From Nicotiana tabacum (lineage: Eukaryota; Streptophyta; Magnoliopsida; Solanales; Solanaceae), in NCBI RefSeq assembly GCF_000715075.1, contig NC_134101.1:151131084-151195083 (forward strand): a DNA stretch of 64,000 nt. The letters are read 5' to 3'. Positions within the stretch are counted from its first letter, which is position 1, and each line of letters begins with the position of its first letter. This document shows, piece by piece, positions 34,641 to 46,232 of this stretch. Below the pieces are notes generated by a model that saw only the letters and a list, made by a program, of their open reading frames with translations, did no database searches and was not told the DNA's origin. Both the position numbers and the translations under genes were made by a program.

Positions 34641-35541
34641 TTCTTCCATTGTTGGTCATTTTTTGAGCTTTTTTGAAGGTGATTGAAGGGGGATTCAAGG
34701 GTAATCACTTGGATGTAAGATTCTTGGACTTAAACTTGATTAATGTGAATTCCACCTAAATAATCATGGAAAATAAGCAAAAAATTGAAGAACTAAGGCT
34801 TGGAAATTTTGACCTTTGATTGAGGATTTGAAGGATCATTTGAGGTCAGATTTAAGAACTTTTGATATGTATGAACTCGTGGAGAGATAAGGAATCTATT
34901 GATGTAAAAATTATCAAATTCCGAGACGTGGGCCCGGGGGTCGGTATTGGTAATTTCGGGGTTTGTGTCATATATTGATTATTTTTGCTTGGGCTTTGTT
35001 CCCTTAAAATATTTTGACATCCTCGTTCTGATTTTGGATAGATTCAACGTGCGTGGAGGCCGATCGAGGGGAAAAGGCATCGCGAGCTAGAGATTTGATC
35101 GATTCGAGGTGAGTAATGATTGTAAATGATGTTCTGAGGGTTTGAAACCCCGGATTTCACATCGTAGTGCTATATTGAGGTGAGCCACACGCTTGATGAC
35201 GAGCATGGGGTTGTTCACTAATGGGAACTGGGACTTAGTCCGCCCCGATTGATGATTTTTACTGCATATTTGACTAAAATCTATTTGCTATCATCATTAT
35301 TTGGGCTGAATGCCATATTTGGACTTCGTGCCAACTATTTGAACCCTTAGGGGACTTTTGTTGATATTTCCTCACTGTTTTGACTTTATAACTGAACTCA
35401 GTCATGTTATATTTCACTATTTTCGTAGTCAGCTATGTTTACTCTGTTTTAACACTTAAATGATCTTTTAAATGATTTTTTTTGGGTTGAGAATCATGTT
35501 TTACTATTGCCCGAGTGACTTGTGAGGATTTTGACTGAGTA

Positions 35542-35880
35542 AGGTCGATGGCCTATGTTGTGAGGAAACATTTGATACTGATTATGAGGCCGAGGGCCTG
35601 AAATATGTACGCCACGAGGTGACTTAATTGATATGAGGCCGAGGTCTTAGTGATGATGCCATGAGGTAACTTGATATTGTGCTTGGGCCATAAGGGGCCC
35701 CTCTAGGAGTCTGTACATCCCCGGTGAGCGCAAGTACCCATGGTGATGTGATATTGAGCCTGGGGGGCTAGTATTGTTCTATGTGATTGCCAGAGAGGCT
35801 GGTACTATTCTGAGATGTTGCTCGAGGGGCGGATTTGTTGATACTGTACTCGAGGGGCGAGACTTTATGTGTTTACTTTT
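35542..35880 (+). repeat. Mini-hairpin cluster, H 5' LTR
   Basis: AGGTC-GAT-GGCCT (35542-35554), AGGCC-GAG-GGCCT (35587-35599) and GCCAC-GAG-GTGAC (35611-35623, one mismatch), followed by weaker copies to about 35880. Confidence 0.72.
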
Positions 35881-36498
35881 CATAATTGACTGTCAATTAC
35901 CTACTTAATTATTGAAAAAGGCTTTTCATAAAACAAAGTTTGAGTTAAGAATTTTACCTATCTTTCACTGATTTACTATTTTTAAATGGTTTTACTGCTT
36001 CATTATAAAATGCTTTGTGCCTTACATGATTTCTTGCTTCCAATCTGTTTTTACATTTATTACTCACTGAGTTCGAGTACTCACTTTACTCCCTGCACCC
36101 TTGTGTGCAGATTCAGGCGTTGCGGATCCTACCACTGAGAGTTGAGAGCTCCTGGCAGATATCAGAGTCCACACGGTAGCTGCTTGATGTCTGCAGTCCC
36201 GTGTTTCTCCCTCTTTGTCATTTCTATCTCCTTTCAGATAATTGTAATAGTTATAGACTTATCAAACTTGTATTAGGATTTATAGATGCTCATGACTAGT
36301 GACACCCCGGTTTCGGGCTGTGTTGGGGGTTATATTCCATAAATTATGTTTTTAACTGCTTAAACCTTGGTTTAATGACGATGCTTATTACTTTTCTTAA
36401 TGTTTAACTATTTAAAAATTGACCTAAGAGTAGTTGGCTGGCCTTGTCTTCACGAGAGGTGCCATCATGACCGGGTCCGGGTTTGGGTCATGACAAGT

Positions 36499-36510
36499 TG
36501 GTATCAGAGC
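36499..36510 (+). promoter_or_regulatory. Primer binding site of element H (iMet tRNA)
   Basis: An intact TGGTATCAGAGC stands three bases after the LTR end. Confidence 0.92.
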
Positions 36511-37573
36511 CTAGGTTACATAGGTCTCACGAGTCATGAGAAGGTTTAGTCGAGTCTCGCGGATTGGTACAGAGACGTCTGTATTTGTCCTTGGGAGGCT
36601 GCAAAACCTTTAGGAAAAATTTGACATTCTTGAATTCTTATCGTGTGTCCTTGATTCAGCTTGAAAAGTAAGTCTTTGAATTCCTTCCACGTGTTCGTAT
36701 GCGCGCATGAAAGTTCTGTATCGGATATGCATTGATGGCTTGTGATTCCCTAATCGAGGGTCAAGATGCGATCTCTGTGCGTTGATGTTGGGCCAGTCTA
36801 GAGGATTCGAGGCCGGATTTTTGCAAATAGCTTGAGGCCTGAGTTGTTGATTTTGTGAGCGTGTGTTTCTGGATTCATATGTTCTGTTGTGTCCCTATTA
36901 AGGGAGGTGATGACTGGATAGTGACATGATGAGTGTGATGTGACTGCGAGATGTATTCATGTGATTTGGAAGCAACGAGAAGGGTTTGCTGGAGGATAGA
37001 AGGACTATTAGGTGCTCGATTTTAATCTTGATTTGAGGTGTAGCACCGAGTTATAAGAGTGTGAAGAATCTTTCCATGTTTCCTAGTTAGGAGTGGAGTA
37101 AATTTCATGTCGCAGTCTGAGTTTGGACTCAGGAAGTTTAAGTGACTGCGTAATGTTTATCATGGTGGAAGTTATACAGAAATGGTAGTTTGAGGCAAAG
37201 CAGGTGGGGTTATCTCCTGCAAATTTTTCTGAAGTTTGCGTAATCCCTTGTGTCATTTTTTGGAAGATCTCTGTTACCAGGGAAATATATATTTTACAAT
37301 TTGAATTTGGGTTGCTCAAGAGAGTAGGCTTGACTACTACGAGAGTGAATGCGAGAATTACAGAAGATATAAAGTACCAGATGGTCTGTGTTCCACGAGC
37401 TTATAAAGGATTGAATTTAATCTCATTATGGTATTATGACACTAACAAAGTATATGTGTTATGAGTTATTATGTATGTTTTGGTTTATGGCTTCGAGCCA
37501 AGTGGGGGAGTCCACTATTACTTAGTTAATTGCACTGTTATGTGCTATGTTGATTCCAGTTTGAGGTATGTAG
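36511..37573 (+). other. Element H leader in the place of gag
   Basis: About 1.06 kb without a gag frame; only short unrelated open stretches occur. It is homologous along its length, on the opposite strand, to 52401-53452 of element I. Shared landmarks are TTTGAATTCCTTCCACG, the GGGCCAGTCTAGAGGA region, CCTAGTTAGGAGTGGAGT and TTTATGGCTTCGAGCCAAGTG. The two copies therefore inherited this leader. Confidence 0.82.
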
Positions 37574-38260
37574 GTGAATCAGTCATCGGTTTCAACGCCA
37601 GTCACTTTACCACCATCCGCCCAGCCAGCTAGGGGTAGAGGTCAGTCAGCTAGGGGTCACCCTAGAGGGGGTGGTCGATTAGGTGGCGGTCAGGCCCGTT
37701 TCTATGCACTTCCAGGCAGACCCAATGCTATTGCTTCAGATGTTGTTATTATATGTATTGTTTTAGTCTGCCACAGAGATGCCTCTATATTATTTGATCC
37801 CGCTTCCAACTTTTCTTATGTATCATCGAACTTTGCTCATTATTTGGGTACTCCCCATGAGTTTCTTGCTTCACCTGTTGATGTATCTACCACGGTTGGT
37901 GATACTGTTGTTGTAGACCGTGTGTACTGGTCGTGTGTGGTAACTATTGGGGGTCTGGAGAGCCGTGTGGATCTTTTATTATTGTGTATGGTGGATTTCG
38001 ATGTCATTTTGGGCATGGATTGGCTATCTCCGTGTCGAGCTATTATGGACTGTCATGCTAAGAAAGTCACATTGGCTATATCGGGTGTGCCACGGATCGA
38101 GTGGTGAGGTGTGACTGATTATGTTCCCAATAGAGTGATCTTATTCTTGAAAGCCCAGCGTATGGTTGGGAAGGATTGTCTTTCGTATCTAGCCTTTGTG
38201 AGGGATGTCAGTGCTGAGACTCCCAATATTGATTTTGTTCTAGTTGTGAGGGATTTTCCC
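37574..38260 (+). pseudogene. Element H protease pseudogene with short gag-like N-terminus
   Basis: The open frame begins MNQSSVSTPVTLPPS, with about 40 residues rich in Gly/Arg/Gln that resemble the stretch between gag and protease in A and F. No capsid core or zinc knuckle is present. Protease follows, with ILFDPASNFSYVSS (Asp codon 37796-37798) and VDFDVILGMDWLSPC. A TGA at 38105-38107 interrupts it after RIEW, at a position that looks like a former Arg codon. The frame resumes unchanged. Confidence 0.85.
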
Positions 38261-39229
38261 AATATGTTTCCTGTAGACCTGCCGAGCATGCCTCCGGACA
38301 GGGATATTGATTTTGGTGTTGACCTGGTGTTGGGCACTCAGCCTATTTCTATTCCGTTGTACCGTATGGCACCAGTAGAGTTGAAGGAATTAAAGGAGTA
38401 GCTTCAAGAACTCCTTGATAAAGGGTTCATTCGGCCTAGTGTGTCACCTTGGGATGCGCTGGTTATATTTGTGAAAAAGAAGTATGGCACTATGAGGATG
38501 TGCATTGATTATAGGCAATTGAACAAGGTAACAATTAAGAACAAGTATCCTTTGCCTCGCATTGATGATTTATTCGACCAACTTAAGGGAGCGAGAGTGT
38601 TCTCCAAGATTGATCTCCATTCAGGTTATCACCAGTTGAAGATCAGGGACACAGATATTCTTAAGACAGCTTTCAGGACCCGACACGGTCATTATGAGTT
38701 CTTAGTGATGTCTTTTGGGCTGACCAATGCCCCAGCGACGTTCATGCATTTGATGAACAGTGTTTTCCGGCCTTATCTTTACTCGTTTGTCATAGTCTTC
38801 ATTGATGATATTCTGGTATATTCGCATAGTCAGGAGGAGCACGCGGAGCATTTGAGAGTTGTGTTGTATAGATTGAGAGCGGAGAAGCTTTATGCGAAAT
38901 TCTCCAAGTGTGGGTTTTGGCTCAGTTCAGTGGCTTTCTTGGGGCACGTGTTGTCCAGCGAGGGTATTCAGGTTGATCCGAAGAAGATAAAGGTGGTTCA
39001 GAGTTGGCCCAGACCGTCCTCAGCCACCAAGATTCGCAACTTTCTTGGTGTGGCAGGCTATTATCGCTGGTTTGTTTAGGGATTCTCGTCTATCATATCT
39101 CCCTTGACCAAGTTGACTGAGAATGGTGTTTCATTTTTATGGTTGGACGAGTGTGAGGAGAGCTTTCAAAAGCTCAAGATAGCCTTGACCACAACTCCAG
39201 TGTTGGTTTTGCCATCAGCTTCAGGTTCA
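38261..39229 (+). pseudogene. Element H reverse transcriptase pseudogene
   Basis: The same frame as protease continues. Blocks in order are LKELKE, a TAG at 38399-38401 (former Gln position), the [16 protein letters not shown] entry, [57 protein letters not shown], the catalytic FIDD at 38798-38809, KFSKCGFW and FLGHVLS. A TAG at 39077-39079 follows YYRWFV. No frameshift is needed, so this is the best preserved reverse transcriptase in the window. Confidence 0.93.
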
Positions 39230-39660
39230 CATACTGTGTATTGTGATGCTTAGAGAGTTGGTATTGGTTGTGTTTTGATGCAGGAGGGTAGAGTTATTGT
39301 TTATGCTTCTCGTCAGTTGAAGCCCCATGAGAAGAACTACCCCGTTTATGATTTGGAGTTGGCTGCCATAGTTCACGCATTGAAGATTTGGAGGCATTAC
39401 TTGTATGGTGTGTCTTGTGAGGTGTTTACTGATCATCATAGCCTCCAGCACTTGTTCAAACAGAAGGATCTCAATTTGAGGCAGCGGAGGTGGTTGGAGT
39501 TGCTTAAGGATTATGATATCACTATATTGTACCATTCGGGAAAGGCCAATATAGTGGCCAATGGGGAGTTTGGCATATTTTCTAGTTGGGGAGAGACCTT
39601 TTGCAATTGATGTTCAGGCCTTGGCCAATCGGTTCGTGAGGTTAGATATTTTGGAGCCAG
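39230..39660 (+). pseudogene. Element H RNase H domain, end damaged
   Basis: VYCDA then a TAG (39251-39253) at the usual Ser position. [39 protein letters not shown] and [23 protein letters not shown] follow in an open frame to about 39550. There a small deletion removes the end of the domain and shifts the frame. A second shift near 39660 returns to the original frame. Confidence 0.9.
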
Positions 39661-41117
39661 TCGGGTATTGGCTTGTGTGGTTTCTCGGTCTTCTTTATAT
39701 GATCGCATCAGAGAGCGCCAGTATGATGATCTGCATTTGCTTGTCCTTAAGGATAAAGTTCATCATGATGATGCTATAGATGTGAACATTGGTGATGATG
39801 GGGTGTTGAGGATGCAGGGCTGGATTTATGTGCCCAATGTGGATGGGCTTCGGGAGTTGATTCTGGAGGAGGCCCATAGCTTGTGGTATTCCGTTCATCC
39901 GGGTGCCGCGAAGATGTATCAGGATTTGAGGCAACACTATTGGTGGAGAAGAATGAAGAAAGACATTGTGGGATTTGTATCTCGGTGTCTCAATTGTCAG
40001 CAGGTGAAATATGAGCATCAGAGACCGGGTGGCTTGCTACAGCAGATGGATATCCTCGAGTGGAAGTGGGAGAGGATCACTATGGACTTTATAGTTGGAC
40101 TTCCACAGACTTTGAGGAAGTTTGATGCTATTTGGGTGATTGTGGATTGGCTGACAAAGTCCGCGCAGTTCATTCCTGTGTGTACTACCTATTTTTCAAA
40201 GTGGTTGATAGAGATCTATATTCGAGAGATTGTTCGTTTGCATGGTGACCCAGTTTCCATCATTTCAGATAGGGGCACTCAGTTTACTTTGCAATTTTGG
40301 AGGTCTGTGCAGGGAGAGTTGGGTACTCAGCTTGAGTTGAGCACAACTTTTCACCCTCAGACGGACGGGCAGTCCGAGCGCACTATTCAGATATTGGAGG
40401 ACATGTTGCGTGTTTGTGTCATTGATTTTGGAGGGTCATAGGATCAGTTTCTACCATGTGCAGAGTTTGATTATAACAATAGCTACCAGTCGAGTATTCA
40501 GATGGCTCCATATTAGGCTTTGTATGGGAGGCGGTGAAGATCTTCAGTTGGTTGGTTCTAGCCCAGTGAGGCTTCATACCACGCAGTCGAGGAAAAAGAG
40601 TTATGCTGACAAGAAGGTTCGAGATGTGTCCTACATGATTGGCAAGAAGGTTCTATTGAAGGTTTCACCCATGAAGGGTGTTATGATATTTGGGAAGAAA
40701 GGTAAATTGAGTCCTCAGTTCATTGGGCCTTTTGAGGTGCTTCGGAGGATTGGGGAGGTGGCTTATGAGCTTGCTTTTCCACCTAGCTTGTCGAGTGTGC
40801 ATCCGATATTTCATGTTTCTATGCTCCGAAAGTATATTGGGGATCCGCCTCATGTTTTGGATTTCACCACGGTTCAGTTGGATGATGATTTAACTTATGA
40901 TGTAGAGCCAGTAGCTATTTTGGGTCGTCAGGTTCGGAAGTTGAGGTCAAAGGATATAGCTTCAGTGAAAGTGCAGTGGAGTGGTCGGCCTATGGAGGAG
41001 GCTACCTGGGAGACTGAGCCAGAGATGCGGAGCAGATATCCTCACCTATTTGAGGCTTCAGGTATGTTTCTTGACTCGTTTGCGGACGAACGTTTGTTTA
41101 AGTTGGGGAGGATGTGA
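39661..41117 (+). pseudogene. Element H integrase with chromodomain-like tail
   Basis: The HHCC block ([13 protein letters not shown] to CLNCQQ) and catalytic codons at 40085-40087 (D), 40268-40270 (D) and 40376-40378 (E; 35 residues between the last two) are intact. A TAG at 40439-40441 replaces the usual Trp after DFGGS. Two more stops and a deletion of roughly 40 codons follow near 40515-40560. The C-terminal part is open again and ends with MEEATWETEPEMRSRYPHLF. The terminating TGA (41115-41117) lies in the first five bases of the 3' LTR. Confidence 0.92.
41101..41112 (+). promoter_or_regulatory. Polypurine tract of element H
   Basis: AGTTGGGGAGGA directly precedes the TG of the 3' LTR. 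The tract lies inside the end of the pol frame. Confidence 0.82.
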
Positions 41118-41817
41118 TGACCCGGCTAGTCATCTCATGCGTTACCTCTCCGTTTTCCCTATTTTTGCTTCTTTATGCTTTGTGTATCCGTGTTATATGG
41201 CACCGGGTTAGTCAGATCAAGTTTAGAAATGATTTGGTAAGGTTTGAGACACTTAGTCTCTTTAGAGTGAGTTTAAGTTGGAAAAGTCAACAGGATGTTG
41301 ACTTGTATGTTAGAGGGCTCGGATGTCAGTTATGATGGTTTGGCTATCTTCGGTAGGTGATTAGGGACTTAGGAGCGCGATCCGAATGAGTTTTCAAGGT
41401 TCGGAGTAGATTTAGGCTTGAATTGGCGAAGTTTATATTTTGGCGATTTCCAGTTGGTAGGCGAGATTTTGATCTAGCAGTCGTAATGGAATTCCGAGAG
41501 TTGCAGTAGTTCCATTGTGTCAGTTGGGATGTGTGTGCAAAATTTCAGGTCATTCAGACGTGGTTTGGTTGGGTTTTTTATCAAAAGAGGAATACAGAAG
41601 ATTTTTAGAAACTTAGGCTTGAATCTGATCTGTTTTAGTTGATTTGATGTTGTTTGAGGTGTTTTAAAGATTGGAACAAGTTTGAATAAGGTTTTGGGAT
41701 GTGTTGATGCCTTTGGTTGAGGTCCGGGGGGCCTAGGGTGAGTTTTGGGTGGTCAATTAGGCCAATTCATGAAGTTGGAACCAGTAGAAAATTGCAAGTC
41801 AGTGCTGCAGAAAAATG

Positions 41818-42205
41818 ACCTTCGCGTTCGCGAGAGGGTCCTCGCATTCGCGAAATGTCAGTCGAGGAAGGTGGGAATTAAGCCTTCACGTTCGCGATGA
41901 GGTCTCCGTGTTCATGAAGGGCTGGGTGTAGGTGCATCGCGTTCGCGAGTGTGTAGTCGTGTTCACTTAGAAGGAAATGAGAGGCTGAGCTTCAGTGGAA
42001 TTAACTCATCGCGTTCGCGATGGATGGAACGCATTTGTGAAGGTCCATCTAGGTAAAGCATCGCGTTCGCGAGGGTTTGGTCATGATCGCTTAAGAGGAA
42101 AATTGGTCAAAGTTAATTTGTGCTTCGCGAACACGAGGCTTTGACCGCGTTCGCGAAGAAGGAATTTAGGCCTGGGCCGAAGGTTTAAAAGGTCGTTTTG
42201 TCCGC
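41818..42205 (+). repeat. CGCGTTCGCG motif cluster, H 3' LTR
   Basis: About thirteen variants, among them CTTCGCGTTCGCGAGAGG, CATCGCGTTCGCGAGTG, CATCGCGTTCGCGATGG, CATCGCGTTCGCGAGGG and ACCGCGTTCGCGAAG. Confidence 0.85.
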
Positions 42206-42294
42206 GAATGTGGGGTTTATTTCTTCCATTGTTGGTCGTTTTTTGAGCTTTTTTGAAGGGGATTGAAGGGGGATTCAATGGGAATCACTTGCAG

Positions 42295-43694
42295 GTAAGA
42301 TTCTTATACTTAAAACTCGATTCTAATGTGAATTCCACCTAAATAATCATTGAAAATAAGCCAAAAATTGAAGAATTAGGGCTTGGAAATTTAGACATTT
42401 AATTGAGGATTTGAAGGACCATTTAAGGTCAGATTTCAGAACTTTTGATATGTATAAACTCGTGGGGAGATAAGAAATCTATTGATGTAAAAATTATTGA
42501 ATTTCGAGATGTGGGACCGAGGGTCGGGTTTTGGTAATTTCGGGATTTGGGTCATATATTTATTGTTTTTGCTTGGGCTTCGTTCCCTTAGCATATTTTG
42601 ACATATTCATTCTGATTTTGGATAGATTCGACGTGCGTGGAGGCCGATTCAAGAGGCAAAGGCATCGTGAGCTAGATATTTGACCGGTTCGAGGTGAGTA
42701 ATGATTGTAAATGATGTTTTAAGGGTTTGAAACCCCGGATTTCAAATCTTAGTGCTATATTGAGGTGAGACATACGTTTGATGACGAGCGTGGGGTCGTA
42801 CACTATTGGGGACTGGGACTTAGTCCCTCCCGATTGATGATTTTTATCGTGTATTTGACTTAAATCTATTTGCTATCATCATTATTTAGGCTATATGCCA
42901 TATTTGGACTTCGTGCCAACTATTTGAACCCTTAGGGGACTTTTATTGATATTTCCTCACTATTTTGACTTTTTACCTGAACTCAGTCATGTTATATTTC
43001 ACTATTTTCGTACTCAGCCTTGTTTACTCTATTTTAACACTTAAATGATCTTTTAAATGATATTTTTGGGCTGAGAATCATGTTTTACTAGTGCACGAGT
43101 GGCTTGTGAGGATTTTGACTGAGTAAGGCCGAGGGCCTATGTTGTGAGGAAACATTTGATACTGATTATGAGGCCGAGGGCCTGAAATATGTATGCCACG
43201 AGGTGGCTTGATTGATATGAGGCCGAGGGCCTAGTGATGATGTCACGAGATGGCTTGAGATTGCACTTGGGCCGTAAGGGGACCCTCCAGGAGTCTGTAC
43301 ACCCCCAGTGAGCGCGGGTACCCATGGTGATGTGAGATTGAGCCCGAGGGGTTGGTATTGTTCTATATGATTGCCCGAGGGGCTGGTACTGTTTTGAGAT
43401 GTTGCCAAAGGGGCGGATTTGTTGATACTGTACCCTAGGGGCGAGCTTTATGTGTTTACTTTTCATAATTGACTGTCAATTACCTACTTAATTATTGAAA
43501 AAGGCTTTTCATGAAACTACGTTTGAGTTAAAGAATTTTACCTATCTTTTACCGATTTACTGTTTTTAAATGGTTTTACTACTTCATTATAGAATTCTTT
43601 GTGCCTTATGTGATTTGTTGCTTTCAGTCTTTATTTACATTTGTTACTCACTGAGTTGGAGTACTCACTTTACTCCCTGCACCCCTGTGTGCAG
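42295..43694 (+). other. Possible intron inside the H 3' LTR
   Basis: Donor GCAG/GTAAGATT and acceptor CACCCCTGTGTGCAG enclose 1400 bases. The counterpart sites in the 5' LTR are at 34715 and 36110, with the donor weakened by mutation. Inference only. Confidence 0.38.
43090..43445 (+). repeat. Mini-hairpin cluster, H 3' LTR
   Basis: AGGCC-GAG-GGCCT at 43126-43138, 43171-43183 and 43220-43232; GCCAC-GAG-GTGGC at 43195-43207; AGCCC-GAG-GGGTT at 43341-43353 (one GT pair); GCCC-GAG-GGGC at 43373-43383. Degraded copies lie near 43243, 43404 and 43432. Confidence 0.85.
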
Positions 43695-44081
43695 ATTCAG
43701 GCGTTGCGGATCCTGTCAGTGCGAGTTGAGAGCTCCCGACAGATATCGGAGTCCACGAGGTAGCTTCTTGATGTCCGCAGTCCCGGGTTTCTCCCTTCTT
43801 TGTCATTTCTATTTCTTTTTAGACAATTGTAATAGTTATAGACTTATCAGACTTGTATTAGGATTTATAGATGCTCATGACTAGTGACACCCCAGTTTCG
43901 GGTTGTGTTGCGGGTTATATTCCGCAAATTATATTTTGAACTGCTTAAACCATCATTTAATTGACGATGCTTATTATTGTTTCTTAACATTTAACTTCTT
44001 AAAGATTGAACTAGGAGTAGTTGATTGGCCTTGTCTTCACGAGAGGCACCATCACGATCGGGTCCGGTTTGGGTCGTGACA

Positions 44082-46232
44082 CATATTCTCAAATAAAGGC
44101 ATGTTTTCACATTCTAATCACATGTAATGACAACAAAGGAAAGGTTTGAACAATATATATACGTAAAGAAAAGGAAAATTCATTTAAATCACATAGGATT
44201 TGGGAAAAGAGGGGTCCTATGTCGGTTAGCCTACAGGATCATACCCACACAATGCTCGGTAATCACTCCTCAATGAGGGGCTACACGTGAAATTAGCACG
44301 TAGTCATCATATCCTTACTACCCAGTTCCCTCCCCTTGGTCATAGCCTAAAGCGTTCTATAAACCTTGAAAGATATCCTATGCGTGCACTACCCGTCCCT
44401 TCCTTGTGGCCCTGGAGGTATTTAAGACCTCTAATTTAGGTAGTTCTAGACCATCCTAAGGTACTTACAAGAGAAAATCTAGGCGTCAATCAAAACAATT
44501 AGGACTGCACTAAAGAGAGAACAATTAAAGGCTCACATTTTACCTCCACAAACAGAACAAGTAAGTGCATGTCTCAAACAACAGTTTTCAGATAAAAGAG
44601 GCCCTAGAACAGGATATTTAGGTGAGCAGAGGACATGCGGTACTGATTTTGGACCAAAGTATCAAAGACCTATGTAGCTTGCCTACTTATTTTAGACCTG
44701 TAGAATATGAGCAGTCACAGATAACATAGCTTTACAGTTGCAGGATTTTTGATCTCCCTATAGGCTTGCCTAGACGTATAATAGTGATGTCCTACGAGCA
44801 TGCTATCTATTATTGATTAGGAATGCAATGAGATAGTACAATTTTAAACAGGCAATTTAGATCCTATAGGCATACTCTCTAGTAATATTGATTAAGGCGG
44901 CATTGGAAACTTGTTAAAGAAATGAACAGATTAATTAATTAAACCGATTCAGAATCTACAAATATGAGGTGAATTAAATTGATTTTAGGTCCAACTAAAC
45001 TGGTATTAGATCCTATAGGTATGATTTATAATTAAACACAAGGTGAAGCAAGCAGAATTTATTTGACCAAAACGAAATCCCTATAAGCATGATTTCTATT
45101 AAAACTGATTTTTTAATTCGATAGGCATGATTTTTAAGGAGATGAATTTGAATACATGCTGTAATGGAAACTGAACTTCAATTACTTTACACCCTATAGG
45201 CATGATATATAATTATATGAAATGGAGCTGCCAGAATTCATTTCAACCAAGAAATCCTATAGGCAGATTGTCTAACATAGCACACGTAAATCAAGATAAA
45301 CCCACATAGGTATGTTATCTACCCAACTTTACCTGTAATATACAACTACCCTCCATTTTCACTAATCACTCCAATATTTGTTTACAATTAATTATTGCAG
45401 ACAAAGAACTGAATGAATTACATAAATAGAACAGAAATTAAGCTATAGGGAGCCTGAAGTAGGCCCAACGTAGTTTCCCAAACCTTCAGTAGTCTCAAAT
45501 GCCCAAAGTTTCATAGCCAATTTCATGTCTAAGTGCGTCAGAGTTCCCTAAAGACCTCAAGGATCCCATGCAGTGATCACACCTAGACCTTTCTCAAATA
45601 ATAACTGATTTATGTGCAGTTGGAAATGCCAGCCCTGATATGCCAGAGTTCAGAGAGACCTCAAGGGTCTCTAAGTAGTACACATACCACAGGGGCAGGA
45701 CTTAGTAATCTATGAGTAAGTGAAAGTGCATAATGATTTGAAAAATTTGGTAAGTAGTAGCAAGAGGGCCTTAGGAATGAAAAGATTTTTTGAAACCAGT
45801 ACATAGTTAAGGTGGAAAACAGTTTGAGAAAACATGAAGAACATTTTTGAGATCAGAAAGCAAGTCACAGAAAACACAGTTTTAGAAACATTTTGGGCAG
45901 CAGATTCTTAATAAAGGGAGAGACGGATTGGGGGACACACAGAATATAACCTAGGGTATAAGCAAATGGATATACAAATGAGGTTGTGTAATTGACAAGT
46001 TAGTTATAAAGATCATCCAATAAAGACATGTTGATAACACATAAGTCTTAAGCATTACCAATACACACAACTAGAATACATTTGAAAGGGCTAGATGTCT
46101 TAACAAGATCTCCTTAGTGAAGTAGAGTAAGTTAGACTTAGGTGAACAAACTAGACAAACACTTCATAAAGCATTCAAGGTTTTAGAAATATATACAGAA
46201 CAAGCAAAATTTAGATAAGGTGGGGGAGACAG
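44082..46232 (-). repeat. Element E 3' LTR, piece 2
   Basis: Begins with the second catat of H and continues the LTR. It aligns with 63216-64000 of the 5' LTR and, reversed, with most of fragment K. It ends with gacag (46228-46232), the target duplicated by I. No gene is present. Confidence 0.9.
44757..45320 (-). repeat. Array of CATGCCTATAGG-like motifs in the LTR of E
   Basis: On the plus strand CCTATAGGCATG and variants recur near 44757, 44791, 44871, 45010, 45079, 45119, 45192, 45254 and 45304. They are separated by 35-140 bases of unlike sequence. Confidence 0.8.

Larger units (their letters stand above)
33557..36495 (+). repeat. Element H 5' LTR (2939 bases)
   Basis: It starts TATGACGACTCGG where the 3' LTR has TGTGATGACCCGG, so the terminal TG has become TA. 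It ends GGGTCATGACA. It contains the CGCGTTCGCG cluster, a weakened donor (GGAT/GTAAGA at 34715), the mini-hairpin cluster and the acceptor-like TTGTGTGCAG ending at 36110. Confidence 0.94.
33557..44081 (+). mobile_element. Element H: gag-less Tekay-type element inserted in the LTR of E
   Basis: Complete from LTR to LTR (33557-36495 and 41113-44081). The target duplication catat is exact at 33552-33556 and 44082-44086. Joining the flanks restores the sequence seen uninterrupted at 63205-63240, which proves the insertion. The inside holds an iMet primer site, a leader of about 1.06 kb without gag, a pol with several stops and frameshifts, and a polypurine tract. It shares LTRs and leader with I. 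Confidence 0.95.
41113..44081 (+). repeat. Element H 3' LTR (2969 bases)
   Basis: TGTGATGACCCGG to GGGTCGTGACA, followed by the target duplication catat. It carries the CG motif cluster (41818-42205), a donor-like CAG/GTAAGA (intron from 42295), the best preserved mini-hairpin cluster (43090-43445) and the acceptor-like CTGTGTGCAG ending at 43694. Confidence 0.95.

Noticed and set aside
37083..37464. Short frames in the leader of H that might be a replacement for gag
   Set aside because: They are not preserved in the homologous leader of I, and neither has a zinc knuckle or gag core.
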